Shown piece by piece: positions 14,695-22,081 of a stretch of DNA of 22,152 bases (its first letter is position 1; each line of letters opens with the position of its first letter). The DNA lies in IMG/VR virus record IMGVR_UViG_3300040801_002488, positions 1-22,152 of that record, one strand, 5' to 3'. The position numbers and the translations under genes were made by a program. A model generated the notes under the pieces. That model worked only from the letters and a program-made list of their open reading frames with translations. It did no database searches and was not told where the DNA came from. This DNA is from a virus.

Positions 14695-15233
14695 GAAACA
14701 CCCACTATGTTAATAATAAAAAATTCACAAATTTACTATCAGAGTTTATTGCTTTAAGAAAACAAGATGACACAATAACATTAAACGAGTTTGAACACGG
14801 AGACTATATAGGAGTTTGTATCTTGCAAATTTGCAAGAATCTTTCTAATAAAGGGAATTTCTCTGGTTACTCTTATAAAGATGAAATGGTTGCTGATGGA
14901 ATAGAAAATTGTATTAAAGCATGTTTAAACTTTGATCCAGAGAAATCTAAAAATGCATTCGGTTATTTTACACAAGTTGCTTTCAATGCCTTTAGAAGAC
15001 GCATTATTCTTGAAAAGAAACATGTAACAAGAAAAGAAATGTTTTTATCGGATACAAAATCTGTTAATGATTTAATTGCTTCACAGTTTAAGGATTCAGG
15101 TGATGATAATATACAATTTTTTGTTGATCAAATTCATTCGATGTTAGCGACGAATGATCAATTGCATGTAGTAAAAGAGAAAGTGAAATATAAACCCAAA
15201 AAGAAAAATAAAGTTCTTTCAAAATTCTTATAA
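14691..15233 (+). CDS. 55: Late-transcription sigma factor gp55
   Basis: A 180-residue divergent sigma factor that directs host RNA polymerase to TATAAATA late promoters. Matches to T4 gp55 (185 residues): YVNNKKFTNLL at the start, LSNKGNFSGYSYKDEMVADGIENCIK (51-76) and KNAFGYFTQVAFNAFRRRI (87-105), which corresponds to the sigma region 2 core that contacts the -10 element. The basic C-terminus ends in KVLSKFL, a hydrophobic tip in the place where T4 gp55 carries its sliding-clamp-binding peptide (inference). It is co-translated with uvsW through an ATGA overlap. The window also carries late boxes and the clamp gp45, but no gp33 coactivator gene was seen. Confidence 0.93.
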   Translation: MRNTHYVNNKKFTNLLSEFIALRKQDDTITLNEFEHGDYIGVCILQICKNLSNKGNFSGYSYKDEMVADGIENCIKACLNFDPEKSKNAFGYFTQVAFNAFRRRIILEKKHVTRKEMFLSDTKSVNDLIASQFKDSGDDNIQFFVDQIHSMLATNDQLHVVKEKVKYKPKKKNKVLSKFL

Positions 15234-15234
15234 T

Positions 15235-16263
15235 ATGTCAAAAATCGCGCTGATAGCAGATACACATTTTGGAGTTTCTAATTCTGGTAATTTTTTTCTG
15301 AATTATCAAGAAAAATATTTTGATCAATTATACAGTGATTTGGTAAAAATAGGTATATCTGATCTTTTTCATTTAGGAGATATGTATGATGTAAGAAAAA
15401 GTATTAATTTTAAAACTCTTAAAAAGACAGGCGAATTTTTTGTACAAAGATTTTTGAATGCTCCATTCAATGTTCATGTTATAGTTGGCAATCATGACTC
15501 TTACAATAAAAATTCTTTAGCAATAAATGCGCCTAGAGAACTTCTCGGATGGAGTGAATTTAATATTTATGATTATCCTACAGAGTTAAAAATTGACGGT
15601 GAAAATATAGCAATTATACCATGGATTTGTTCCGAAAATGCTGAAGAATGTTTTGACTTTTTAGACGATACTATGGCTAATATCTGCTTCGGTCATTTTG
15701 ATATTGCCGGTTTCAGTATGAATAAAGATATTGTTAATCGCGCGGGAATATCAAGAACAGTTTTTAGTAAATTCAAAAAAACTTTTTCTGGTCATTTTCA
15801 TTTACCATCAAGTCAAGATAACATAATATACGTAGGTTCTCCATATCAGATGTCTTGGACGGATTATGGTGATACAAAAAGAGTTATCATTTATGATACG
15901 AAAACTGGTGAAATTTCATTTCTTTATAATTATGATACGATTTTTGAAAAAATTTACTTTACAAATGAATCAGAATTGAATATACTGTATACTGATAAGA
16001 TTGTTAAAGTGTATGCTTCTGGAAATTATGACTCATATAAATTGGATCTTTTTATTTCTGCATTAAATAAACAAGATCCTCAATCAGTAAATGTAATTGA
16101 AACCGTTAATTTTGAAGATGTTGATGAACAATCCGATGCGGCTCAGAAAGATACTATGGAATTTTTAGTTGAATATGTTGATAAAATAGATTTTTCTGAT
16201 GAAGACCGCAGTTATACAAAGGAATTGTTGCTAGAATATTATAACAGAGCCCAGGAAGTTTAA
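15235..16263 (+). CDS. 47: Recombination nuclease subunit gp47 (Mre11/SbcD family)
   Basis: A 342-residue manganese-dependent nuclease that with gp46 resects DNA ends for recombination-dependent replication. All metallophosphatase motifs are visible: ADTHFG (8-13), HLGDMYD (46-52), VGNHDS (84-89), FGHFDIAG in the middle, and GHFHLP followed by VGSPYQMSW. The length matches T4 gp47 (339). It starts one base after the gene 55 stop, with no strong ribosome site (the sequence before it is AAAATTCTTATA), so translation is probably coupled. Gene 46 follows within three bases, giving the usual 47-46 pair without the intervening small genes found in T4. Confidence 0.95.
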   Translation: MSKIALIADTHFGVSNSGNFFLNYQEKYFDQLYSDLVKIGISDLFHLGDMYDVRKSINFKTLKKTGEFFVQRFLNAPFNVHVIVGNHDSYNKNSLAINAPRELLGWSEFNIYDYPTELKIDGENIAIIPWICSENAEECFDFLDDTMANICFGHFDIAGFSMNKDIVNRAGISRTVFSKFKKTFSGHFHLPSSQDNIIYVGSPYQMSWTDYGDTKRVIIYDTKTGEISFLYNYDTIFEKIYFTNESELNILYTDKIVKVYASGNYDSYKLDLFISALNKQDPQSVNVIETVNFEDVDEQSDAAQKDTMEFLVEYVDKIDFSDEDRSYTKELLLEYYNRAQEV

Positions 16264-16266
16264 ATA

Positions 16267-17985
16267 ATGATAGAATTTCAGCAAGTAAAATTTCAAAATT
16301 TCTTGTCATTTGGAAATACACCAACTATATTTAAGTTTAATACTCATCAGAGAACAGTTATAATTGGTAAAAATGGCGAGGGAAAATCAACTATAATTGA
16401 TGTATTAATTTATGCTCTTTTCGGCAAACCTTTTAGGAAGATCAAAAAAGCAAAGTTAATAAACAATATTAATGATGGAGAATTGTTGGTTGAGTTAGAT
16501 TTTAAAATAAAGTATACTCAGTATAAGATAATTAGAGGAATAAAACCTAATGTATTTGACATTTACATTGACGGTGTTTTGGTTCCTCAGGATTCAAAAA
16601 TAAAAGATTATCAGAAATATTTAGAGAAGGATATACTTAATCTCAATTATACAACATTTACCCAAATAGTAATACTTGGATCATCTTCTTATGTGCCATT
16701 CATGCGAATGTATACAAATACAAAACGTGAAATTATTGAGGATATCCTCAATATATCAGTTTTTTCTAGAATGAATGAACTTTTAAAACAGGATTTAAAG
16801 GAAGCAGAACAAAAACTCCTTTTACTTGAAAAGGACAAAGAACTTGCTAAGAAACAATATTCATTCTTATATGAAAAGTATACAACAAATTCCATCTCAA
16901 AAGAAAAGAGATTAGAAGAAAAGAATGAAACCATCAATACTCTTGAACAAGATATTCAAGAGTTGTCTTTGGAAATTGATCAACTTAAAGACCAATTATA
17001 TCCTGATTGTGATCAAACATACATAGCACAAAAAACTGAAAAACTTAATAAGTTAGATAATTTATTATCTTTTATTAATAAAAATATCAAATCTTGTAAG
17101 AAAAAAATTCTCTTTTATCAAAAAAATGATATATGTCCAGAGTGTGATCAAAAAATTGATCATTTTCATAAAGAGAAAAAGTTGTTAGATCTTCAAACAA
17201 AAAGTAAAGAATATAATGAGGCTGTACTTAATACTACTCCGAAGATTTCCGCTAGTTCTGAATTTATCCAAGAAATGAATAAAAAGATAAATTCTAATAA
17301 AGAAAAACAAAAGATAATTGATAAGAAGAAAATAAAATACAATCAAATTCAATCACAAATCGAATACCTCAAAAGTGATATTGAAGAAATTAATAATACT
17401 GAATATGAATTTGTTTCTTTAGAAGAATTAGAAACATTGAAAGAAGAAGTTAAAACAACTGATGCTAAGGTTGTTGAACTGAAGAAAAAAATGAATATAA
17501 TGAGAAAGGGTTTGGATATATTGAAAGACAACGGAGCCAAAACAGCAATCATTAAATTCTATCTTCCGTTTATCAATCAAATTATTAATGAATTTTTAGA
17601 AAAATTCAATTTCAATATTAAGTTTCTTTTTGATGAAAATTTTGATGAACATATTAGAGGCAGAGGATATAAGGATTTTTCTTACGGAAACTTTTCTGAA
17701 GGCCAGAAATTGAGAATAGATTTAGCATTGATGTTTACTTGGAGAGAAGTTGCAAAAAAGAAAAATTCCGCCAGTACTAACCTTCTTTTCTTTGATGAGA
17801 TATTAGATTCAGCAATGGATTCAGAAGGAGTATCAAATTTTATAGATATTCTCGATACTCCGAATGAATCTATTAATACTTTCATTATATCACATAGACC
17901 TGACGTTAATGAAAATAATTTCGATTCAATCATAGAAGCCAACATAGAAAATCAGTTTTCAAAATATAAACAAAAAGAGTTGTAA
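16267..17985 (+). CDS. 46: Recombination ATPase subunit gp46 (Rad50/SbcC family)
   Basis: A 572-residue SMC-like ATPase partner of gp47. Walker A is GKNGEGKST (34-42), followed by a Q-loop region. Long coiled-coil arms (about 170-400) flank a zinc hook CPEC (290-293). The ABC signature FSEGQKLRIDLAL (476-488), Walker B LLFFDE (506-511) and an SHRPD H-loop complete the nucleotide-binding domain. The length is close to T4 gp46 (560). The coiled-coil part is very Lys/Glu/Ile-rich and AT-rich, as expected. It is last in the transcript from 12042 before a new promoter at 17993; no terminator is visible between them. Confidence 0.95.
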   Translation: MIEFQQVKFQNFLSFGNTPTIFKFNTHQRTVIIGKNGEGKSTIIDVLIYALFGKPFRKIKKAKLINNINDGELLVELDFKIKYTQYKIIRGIKPNVFDIYIDGVLVPQDSKIKDYQKYLEKDILNLNYTTFTQIVILGSSSYVPFMRMYTNTKREIIEDILNISVFSRMNELLKQDLKEAEQKLLLLEKDKELAKKQYSFLYEKYTTNSISKEKRLEEKNETINTLEQDIQELSLEIDQLKDQLYPDCDQTYIAQKTEKLNKLDNLLSFINKNIKSCKKKILFYQKNDICPECDQKIDHFHKEKKLLDLQTKSKEYNEAVLNTTPKISASSEFIQEMNKKINSNKEKQKIIDKKKIKYNQIQSQIEYLKSDIEEINNTEYEFVSLEELETLKEEVKTTDAKVVELKKKMNIMRKGLDILKDNGAKTAIIKFYLPFINQIINEFLEKFNFNIKFLFDENFDEHIRGRGYKDFSYGNFSEGQKLRIDLALMFTWREVAKKKNSASTNLLFFDEILDSAMDSEGVSNFIDILDTPNESINTFIISHRPDVNENNFDSIIEANIENQFSKYKQKEL

Positions 17986-17992
17986 AAAGTTC

Positions 17993-18021
17993 TTGACATA
18001 AGAAGTTTAGTATAGTACAAT
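17993..18021 (+). promoter_or_regulatory. Sigma70-type promoter for clamp/clamp-loader genes
   Basis: TTGACA (17993-17998), 17-base spacer, TACAAT (18016-18021). It begins in the 87-base gap after gene 46 and gives the clamp a separate, probably stronger, supply of mRNA. Confidence 0.72.
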
Positions 18022-18072
18022 AGAATAATAGTATAACATTTAAACAATTAAAAACAAATGAGGAAACAGAGT

Positions 18073-18759
18073 ATGAAAATTAGTAAAGAAACACTAAGAA
18101 TTTTGAAAGGTTTTATGCACATCAACCCTTCCATCTTTGTCAAGAAAGGAAATGTGATTAGAACCATGGATGCAGGTGAGAATATGATGGGATCTGCTGT
18201 TGTTGAAGAAAATTTTCCTGTAGATTTTGCTATCTATGATCTACCGAATTTTTTAAATGTTATTAGTATGTTTCCTGATGCTGATATAGATTTTGAAAAT
18301 TCTCCTAAAGGTTGTTGTAGTATTACATATGAAGGTCACTCTTCTGAGAAAGTTCTATATGTTTATGCACCCGATGAATCGGTAGAAAGTTATGATGCGG
18401 ATTTAAATATTCCTGAATCTGAAATCAATTTTGAAATGACACAAGAGAATCTTCAAAAACTTTTCACCGCGGCTAAAACAATGGCTTTAAAGCATCTTCT
18501 AATTACGCCATCAGATGGGAAGACAGTTATAGCAACAGTTACTAATGTCGGTGATCCTTCTTCAAACACCTTTAGTGTAAAACTTGATGCTGATTTATCA
18601 ATTGAAGATTTTTCTGTAGTTTTTGATATAGAATATTTCACTAAAATTGATATGAGAAGTTATAAAGTTCATGTTTCCTCTGCTGGTGCCAGTCATTTTG
18701 AAACAAAAAATCTTCAGTATTGGATTTGTCTTGAACAACAAACACATTTTGGTGAATAA
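18073..18759 (+). CDS. 45: Sliding clamp gp45
   Basis: A 228-residue DNA polymerase processivity factor, exactly the T4 gp45 length, which trimerises around DNA and also acts as the mobile activator of gp55-dependent late transcription. MKISKETLRILKGFMHINPSI aligns with T4 MKLSKDTTALLKNFATINSGI, and PVDFAIYDLPNFLNVISMF with T4 DFDVAIYDLNGFLGILSL. An in-frame ATG at 18058 would add five residues but has no ribosome site, whereas AGGA lies suitably upstream of 18073. The stop codon immediately abuts the gene 44 start, implying coupled synthesis of clamp and loader. Confidence 0.93.
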   Translation: MKISKETLRILKGFMHINPSIFVKKGNVIRTMDAGENMMGSAVVEENFPVDFAIYDLPNFLNVISMFPDADIDFENSPKGCCSITYEGHSSEKVLYVYAPDESVESYDADLNIPESEINFEMTQENLQKLFTAAKTMALKHLLITPSDGKTVIATVTNVGDPSSNTFSVKLDADLSIEDFSVVFDIEYFTKIDMRSYKVHVSSAGASHFETKNLQYWICLEQQTHFGE

Positions 18760-19713
18760 ATGAAATTAAAGGAAAAAACAAAAGAGGGTATGTTGTGGTA
18801 TACTAAATATCGACCACAAACAATTGAACAATGTATTCTACCTGAGGAGTTGAAGCAACTTTTCACTAACATTGTAAAGAATAATAACGTTCCTAATATG
18901 CTTTTTTCCGGTCCTCCAGGCATAGGGAAAACAACTGTAGCAAAAGCAATTGTTAATGAATTAGATATGGACATGTTGTTTATGAACTGTTCAAAAGATA
19001 GTTCTGTTGATGAAGTTAGAGTTTCCATTGACAGATTTACTAATTCAATGTCTTTGAGGAACAGACATAAAGTATTTGTCGGTGATGAGTTTGATTATTT
19101 TTCTCCGAACGGTCAGGCGGCTTTAAGAGGTGTGATTGAAAGTGTTAGCAATAATTGCAGATTCATTTTAACATGTAATTATGCTAATAAAATTATTAAA
19201 GAAATTAGAGAAGGAAGGGTAGAAGTAATTCATTTCAGAATCAAAAAAGCGGATCGTCCGAATGTAGCCGGTCAATTCATGAAAAGATGTTGTGAGATTT
19301 TGGATGAAGAAGGACTAAAATATGACAAAAAAGTCCTAGCGGCTTTAGTCGGAAAGCAGTTTCCTAACTTCAGAAAGATCCTTAGTATGCTCCAACGAGC
19401 ATCAATTACTAGAGGAGAAATTACTCCTGAAATTTTGAATGATGTTGATTCAGACATAACAGGATATGTAGTAGCACTAAAAAACAGAGATTTTAAAACA
19501 GCAAGAACTTTCATAACAGAATCCGCTGTGGAACCTGCTGATCTTTTTTCTGGTTTATATAAAACTTTAAATGATGTATTTGATGAGGATTCAATTGCAT
19601 TAGCAATAAAACTATTGAATGATTATCAATATAAAAATGCATTTGTTGCAGATCCCGATTTAAATCTTGCTTCATTGACTGTAGAGTTAATGGGACAATG
19701 CAATTTTAAATAA
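18760..19713 (+). CDS. 44: Clamp loader large subunit gp44
   Basis: A 317-residue AAA+ ATPase (T4: 319) that with gp62 opens and loads gp45. Features: WYTKYRPQTIEQCILP at the N-terminus (RFC box), Walker A GPPGIGKT (51-58), Walker B VGDEFD (107-112), and sensor 1 ILTCNYANKI (136-145). The usual SRC arginine-finger motif is not intact: the aligned stretch reads IREGRVEVIHF (149-159), keeping an Arg (153) but not Ser-Arg-Cys. The C-terminal collar (FPNFRKILSMLQ) is preserved. Start ATG abuts the stop of gene 45. The altered motif should be checked against relatives before concluding any loss. Confidence 0.94.
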   Translation: MKLKEKTKEGMLWYTKYRPQTIEQCILPEELKQLFTNIVKNNNVPNMLFSGPPGIGKTTVAKAIVNELDMDMLFMNCSKDSSVDEVRVSIDRFTNSMSLRNRHKVFVGDEFDYFSPNGQAALRGVIESVSNNCRFILTCNYANKIIKEIREGRVEVIHFRIKKADRPNVAGQFMKRCCEILDEEGLKYDKKVLAALVGKQFPNFRKILSMLQRASITRGEITPEILNDVDSDITGYVVALKNRDFKTARTFITESAVEPADLFSGLYKTLNDVFDEDSIALAIKLLNDYQYKNAFVADPDLNLASLTVELMGQCNFK

Positions 19714-19722
19714 GGAATTAAA

Positions 19723-19971
19723 ATGGAAATTCAAAAGTTAGAAGGAAAATTTTCAGTAGGTGTAATTTTAGAGGCACTGATTAGAGGCGCCAAAGTCACA
19801 AATCTAGAAAATAACAAAACATATTCTTTACATTTTAATGAAGATATAATTCGATGGACGCTTTTAACCGATGGCAAAGATTCAAATATAAGATATATCG
19901 AGGATATATCTCTTTCAGAATTTATGTTTACATTTAGTACCACAGATGTTATAATAGAGGAAGTAGTATGA
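19723..19971 (+). CDS. Unknown small protein inserted between clamp-loader genes
   Basis: An 82-residue acidic protein that I do not recognise. It has a probable short helix (FSVGVILEALIRGAKV) followed by mostly beta-like segments (KTYSLHFNEDIIRWTLL, FMFTFSTTDVIIEEVV). The A-L-x-x-G-x-K-V beginning recalls many small phage single-domain proteins, including DUF2829/Tad2-like ones, but the similarity is too weak for a call. It has an AAGGA ribosome site and overlaps gene 62 by four bases (ATGA), so it is made together with the clamp loader. T4 has no gene here: its order is 45-44-62-regA. Confidence 0.75.
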   Translation: MEIQKLEGKFSVGVILEALIRGAKVTNLENNKTYSLHFNEDIIRWTLLTDGKDSNIRYIEDISLSEFMFTFSTTDVIIEEVV

Positions 19972-20372
19972 GTGATCAAGCACCTCAGTTGTTTGATTAT
20001 ATAAAAATGATCAGTACAACAAAGGAAATACCGGAGTTTGATGAACATTTTGAAAAAACATATGTTCCTTTTATAGTGAATAGATTTTTCTCTTTGTTTA
20101 ACGGAAATGCCGCTGTAATAGCAAATGAAGCTAATTCTTTTTCTAGTGTTCCGAAGAAACTTCATTTTATGTTTCTTCATAACCTGATTAGAAAGGGCAA
20201 AAGATATTCAAAATGGCCTAAGATGGAAAAAGACGGTAAAATTTTATTTTTAATGGAGGTGTATAATTACAATTATAGAAAGGCTCGCGAGATTTGTAAT
20301 TTAATATCAGAGAAACAAATGGAAGAATTAAGAAAGATTTATAATACAAAAGATGAATTTATAAAAAATTAA
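19968..20372 (+). CDS. 62: Clamp loader small subunit gp62
   Basis: A 134-residue protein that bridges the gp44 ring of the clamp loader. Evidence is mainly the motif RKGKRYSKWPKM (75-86), which matches T4 gp62 RGKRYGKWAKL, together with the EKTYVPFIVNRFFSLF and ANEANSF stretches found in gp62 of compact T4-like phages, and the position between 44 and regA. It is considerably shorter than T4 gp62 (187), apparently through loss at both ends. It shares an ATGA overlap with the upstream gene, and its stop overlaps the in-frame ATG 20372 of regA. Confidence 0.87.
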   Translation: MSDQAPQLFDYIKMISTTKEIPEFDEHFEKTYVPFIVNRFFSLFNGNAAVIANEANSFSSVPKKLHFMFLHNLIRKGKRYSKWPKMEKDGKILFLMEVYNYNYRKAREICNLISEKQMEELRKIYNTKDEFIKN

Positions 20373-20383
20373 TGGTGATAAAA

Positions 20384-20803
20384 ATGGAAAATATTAGAAT
20401 GTCCCTTGATGAGTGGCTTGCACAAGCCGTTGAAGTAAATTTGAAATCAGAGGATGATTTTTTGAAAATTAAAGAAACTTTAACAAGAATTGGAATCAGA
20501 AGTTCTACTAGTAAGAAACTGTTCCAGAGTTGTCACATTCTTCATAAAAGAGGGAAATATTACATTGTACATTTTAAAGAGTTGTTTCTTTTAGATGGAA
20601 GAAGTGTTAATTTTTCTCAAGATGACATGCGCCGAAGAAATAAAATTGTTTCATTTTTGAAAAAATGGGGTCTTTTGGATGTAGTAGATCCATCTACTAT
20701 TGATGAATCCACTCTTGATAAAATAGATGTGAAGATTCTTTCACATAAAGATAAAGCAGAATGGGAATTGATACCAAAATATGTAATCGGAAATAAAAAC
20801 TAG
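20384..20803 (+). CDS. regA: RegA translational repressor
   Basis: A 139-residue protein. T4 RegA (122) binds ribosome sites of early mRNAs, including those for the clamp and loader, and blocks their translation. The core aligns closely with T4: EDDFLKIKETLTRIGI (23-38), FQSCHILHKRGKYYIVHFKELF (47-68), DGRSV, and EWELIPKYVIGN at the end. An N-terminal extension of about 14 residues (MENIRMSLDEWLAQ) precedes the T4-like start. Start choice: ATG 20384 has GGTGAT just upstream; ATG 20372 (TAATG with gene 62) is possible but lacks a ribosome site, and ATG 20399 is a further option. Being in the clamp operon fits autogenous control. Confidence 0.92.
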   Translation: MENIRMSLDEWLAQAVEVNLKSEDDFLKIKETLTRIGIRSSTSKKLFQSCHILHKRGKYYIVHFKELFLLDGRSVNFSQDDMRRRNKIVSFLKKWGLLDVVDPSTIDESTLDKIDVKILSHKDKAEWELIPKYVIGNKN

Positions 20804-20813
20804 GAGGAAAATT

Positions 20814-21413
20814 TTGCTCAAATTTATAAAACTTTTTGATTGTACTGGTAGTGATCAAAAAAGAAATGAACCTATGGTGAAAACCAAAGAAAGTGCATGT
20901 TTTGATATAGACGCATGTCTTCATACGAAAACTGTTACTATATATAATGATGTTAATGATAAAATTGATGAGAAAGTTTCGGTTGAATCAGACGGAAGAA
21001 AATTTGTTTGGCTTCTTCCTGGTGATAGAGCAATGATTCCTACCGGTTGGAGAATGCTCATTCCTCATGATTTTCAATTAAAAATTCTACCCAGATCGGG
21101 TCTATCGTTGAAACGTGGAGTAACACTTGTAAATACTCCCGGAACAGTTGACTCGGATTATACTGATGAAGTTTTTATTTTACTTCACAATGTTTCCAAA
21201 TCTAGGGTGCAAATATTTGATGGCGAATCTGTTTGTCAAGCAGAATTGGTTCCGAATTTGATGAAATGTATCTCATTCAAGTATTGTACTGAAGAAGATC
21301 TTGAAAAACATCATTTGACCTCAAATAGAATAGGAGGTTTCGGATCAACTGATGAAATTAAAACAGGAGTGAAAAGTAATGAAAAAGAATATAAGAAAAG
21401 CACAAAAGAATAA
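20814..21413 (+). CDS. dut: dUTPase (dUTP pyrophosphatase)
   Basis: A 199-residue trimeric-type dUTPase hydrolysing dUTP to dUMP and pyrophosphate, keeping uracil out of DNA and feeding thymidylate synthase. Motifs: 1 SACFDIDA (27-34), 2 LPRSGLSL (92-99), 3 NTPGTVDSDYTDEV (107-120) with catalytic Asp113, 4 DGESVCQAEL (136-145), 5 RIGGFGSTD (172-180). It is longer than minimal dUTPases because of an insert at about 40-65 and a charged C-terminal tail that overlaps the next gene. The start is TTG 20814 after a very strong AGGAGG with a 6-base spacer. The preceding regA stop (TAG) abuts the AGGAGG. Confidence 0.93.
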   Translation: MLKFIKLFDCTGSDQKRNEPMVKTKESACFDIDACLHTKTVTIYNDVNDKIDEKVSVESDGRKFVWLLPGDRAMIPTGWRMLIPHDFQLKILPRSGLSLKRGVTLVNTPGTVDSDYTDEVFILLHNVSKSRVQIFDGESVCQAELVPNLMKCISFKYCTEEDLEKHHLTSNRIGGFGSTDEIKTGVKSNEKEYKKSTKE

Positions 21414-21969
21414 AATTGTAGATATTATTGCTGTTTTAGACAAATCTGGTTCAATGTCTAATATTCAAGAAGAAATGGTCCAAGCCTTTAATATGTTCAT
21501 CAAAGAACAAAGAAAACTTGAAGGAAATGCTAGATTGACATTGATAACATTTAATCAAAATGTTACAGTTCCAATTAATCTTGTAGATCTTGATGAAGTT
21601 CCAGAACTTGAATATCATGATGTTGCACCGGGCGGATCAACTGCTTTAAATGATGCTATCGGCATGGCTTTTGCAAAAGGTGAGGGAGCCGAGAATGTTG
21701 TTATGTTGATTCAAACCGATGGTCAAGAAAATTGTAGTCAGATTTATAATACTCGTACAATTAGAAGACTTGTTACTGAAAAAGAAGAAATGGGATGGGA
21801 TATCTCATTCATTGGTGCTGATATTGACGCTTTTGCTGACGGTAATATGTATGGTTTCAGTCAAGATAAATGCTTCGGCTTTAATAAAAATCAACAAGGA
21901 ATGAATAATTTTTCTACATATGTCGGACAAACTGTAACAACTTATAGAAATTCAGTTAATCAAAAATAA
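21379..21969 (+). CDS. von Willebrand factor A domain protein
   Basis: A 196-residue single vWA domain, without signal peptide or membrane segment, so cytoplasmic. The metal-ion-dependent adhesion site is complete: DKSGSMS (Asp21, Ser23, Ser25), Thr88 in PGGSTALNDAI and Asp114 in QTDGQEN. The sequence then keeps the alternating strand/helix pattern (WDISFIGADIDA). vWA domains usually mediate metal-dependent protein contacts, often with AAA+ ATPases; the phage partner is unknown. The ribosome site AGGAGTG and the start lie inside the end of dut (35-base overlap). A terminator follows, so it is the last gene of the clamp transcript. Confidence 0.88.
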   Translation: MKKNIRKAQKNKIVDIIAVLDKSGSMSNIQEEMVQAFNMFIKEQRKLEGNARLTLITFNQNVTVPINLVDLDEVPELEYHDVAPGGSTALNDAIGMAFAKGEGAENVVMLIQTDGQENCSQIYNTRTIRRLVTEKEEMGWDISFIGADIDAFADGNMYGFSQDKCFGFNKNQQGMNNFSTYVGQTVTTYRNSVNQK

Positions 21970-21970
21970 A

Positions 21971-21986
21971 ATCACAAAAAAGTGAT
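21971..21986 (+). repeat. Small hairpin after vWA gene
   Basis: ATCAC-AAAAAA-GTGAT, a five-base stem just after the stop codon. It is weak, with no T-run, and probably subordinate to the stronger terminator that follows. Confidence 0.3.
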
Positions 21987-21991
21987 AAAAT

Positions 21992-22028
21992 AAGGTTGTC
22001 TTCATTTATTTGTTGACAACCTTTTTCT
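21992..22028 (+). terminator. Intrinsic terminator overlapping a downstream promoter
   Basis: A nine-base-pair stem AAGGTTGTC (21992-22000) with GACAACCTT (22015-22023), a 14-base loop, followed by a T-rich run TTTTTCTTTT. The right arm contains most of the -35 box of the next promoter. Confidence 0.82.
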
Positions 22029-22041
22029 TTTGGTTTATAAT
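22013..22041 (+). promoter_or_regulatory. Sigma70-type promoter at right end
   Basis: TTGACA (22013-22018), 17-base spacer, TATAAT (22036-22041). It restarts transcription for the gene beginning at 22082 and is physically merged with the terminator hairpin. Confidence 0.85.
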
Positions 22042-22081
22042 AGATCATACAATTGAAAAACAAAACTTATGAGGTGTTATT

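Noticed and set aside
18058-18072. Upstream ATG for the sliding clamp
   Set aside because: No ribosome site, and T4 gp45 aligns from the second ATG, giving exactly 228 residues.
19731-20180. A 149-codon minus-strand open frame opposite the clamp-loader genes
   Set aside because: Antisense to two tightly coupled, well-placed genes; composition is that of reversed AT-rich coding sequence.
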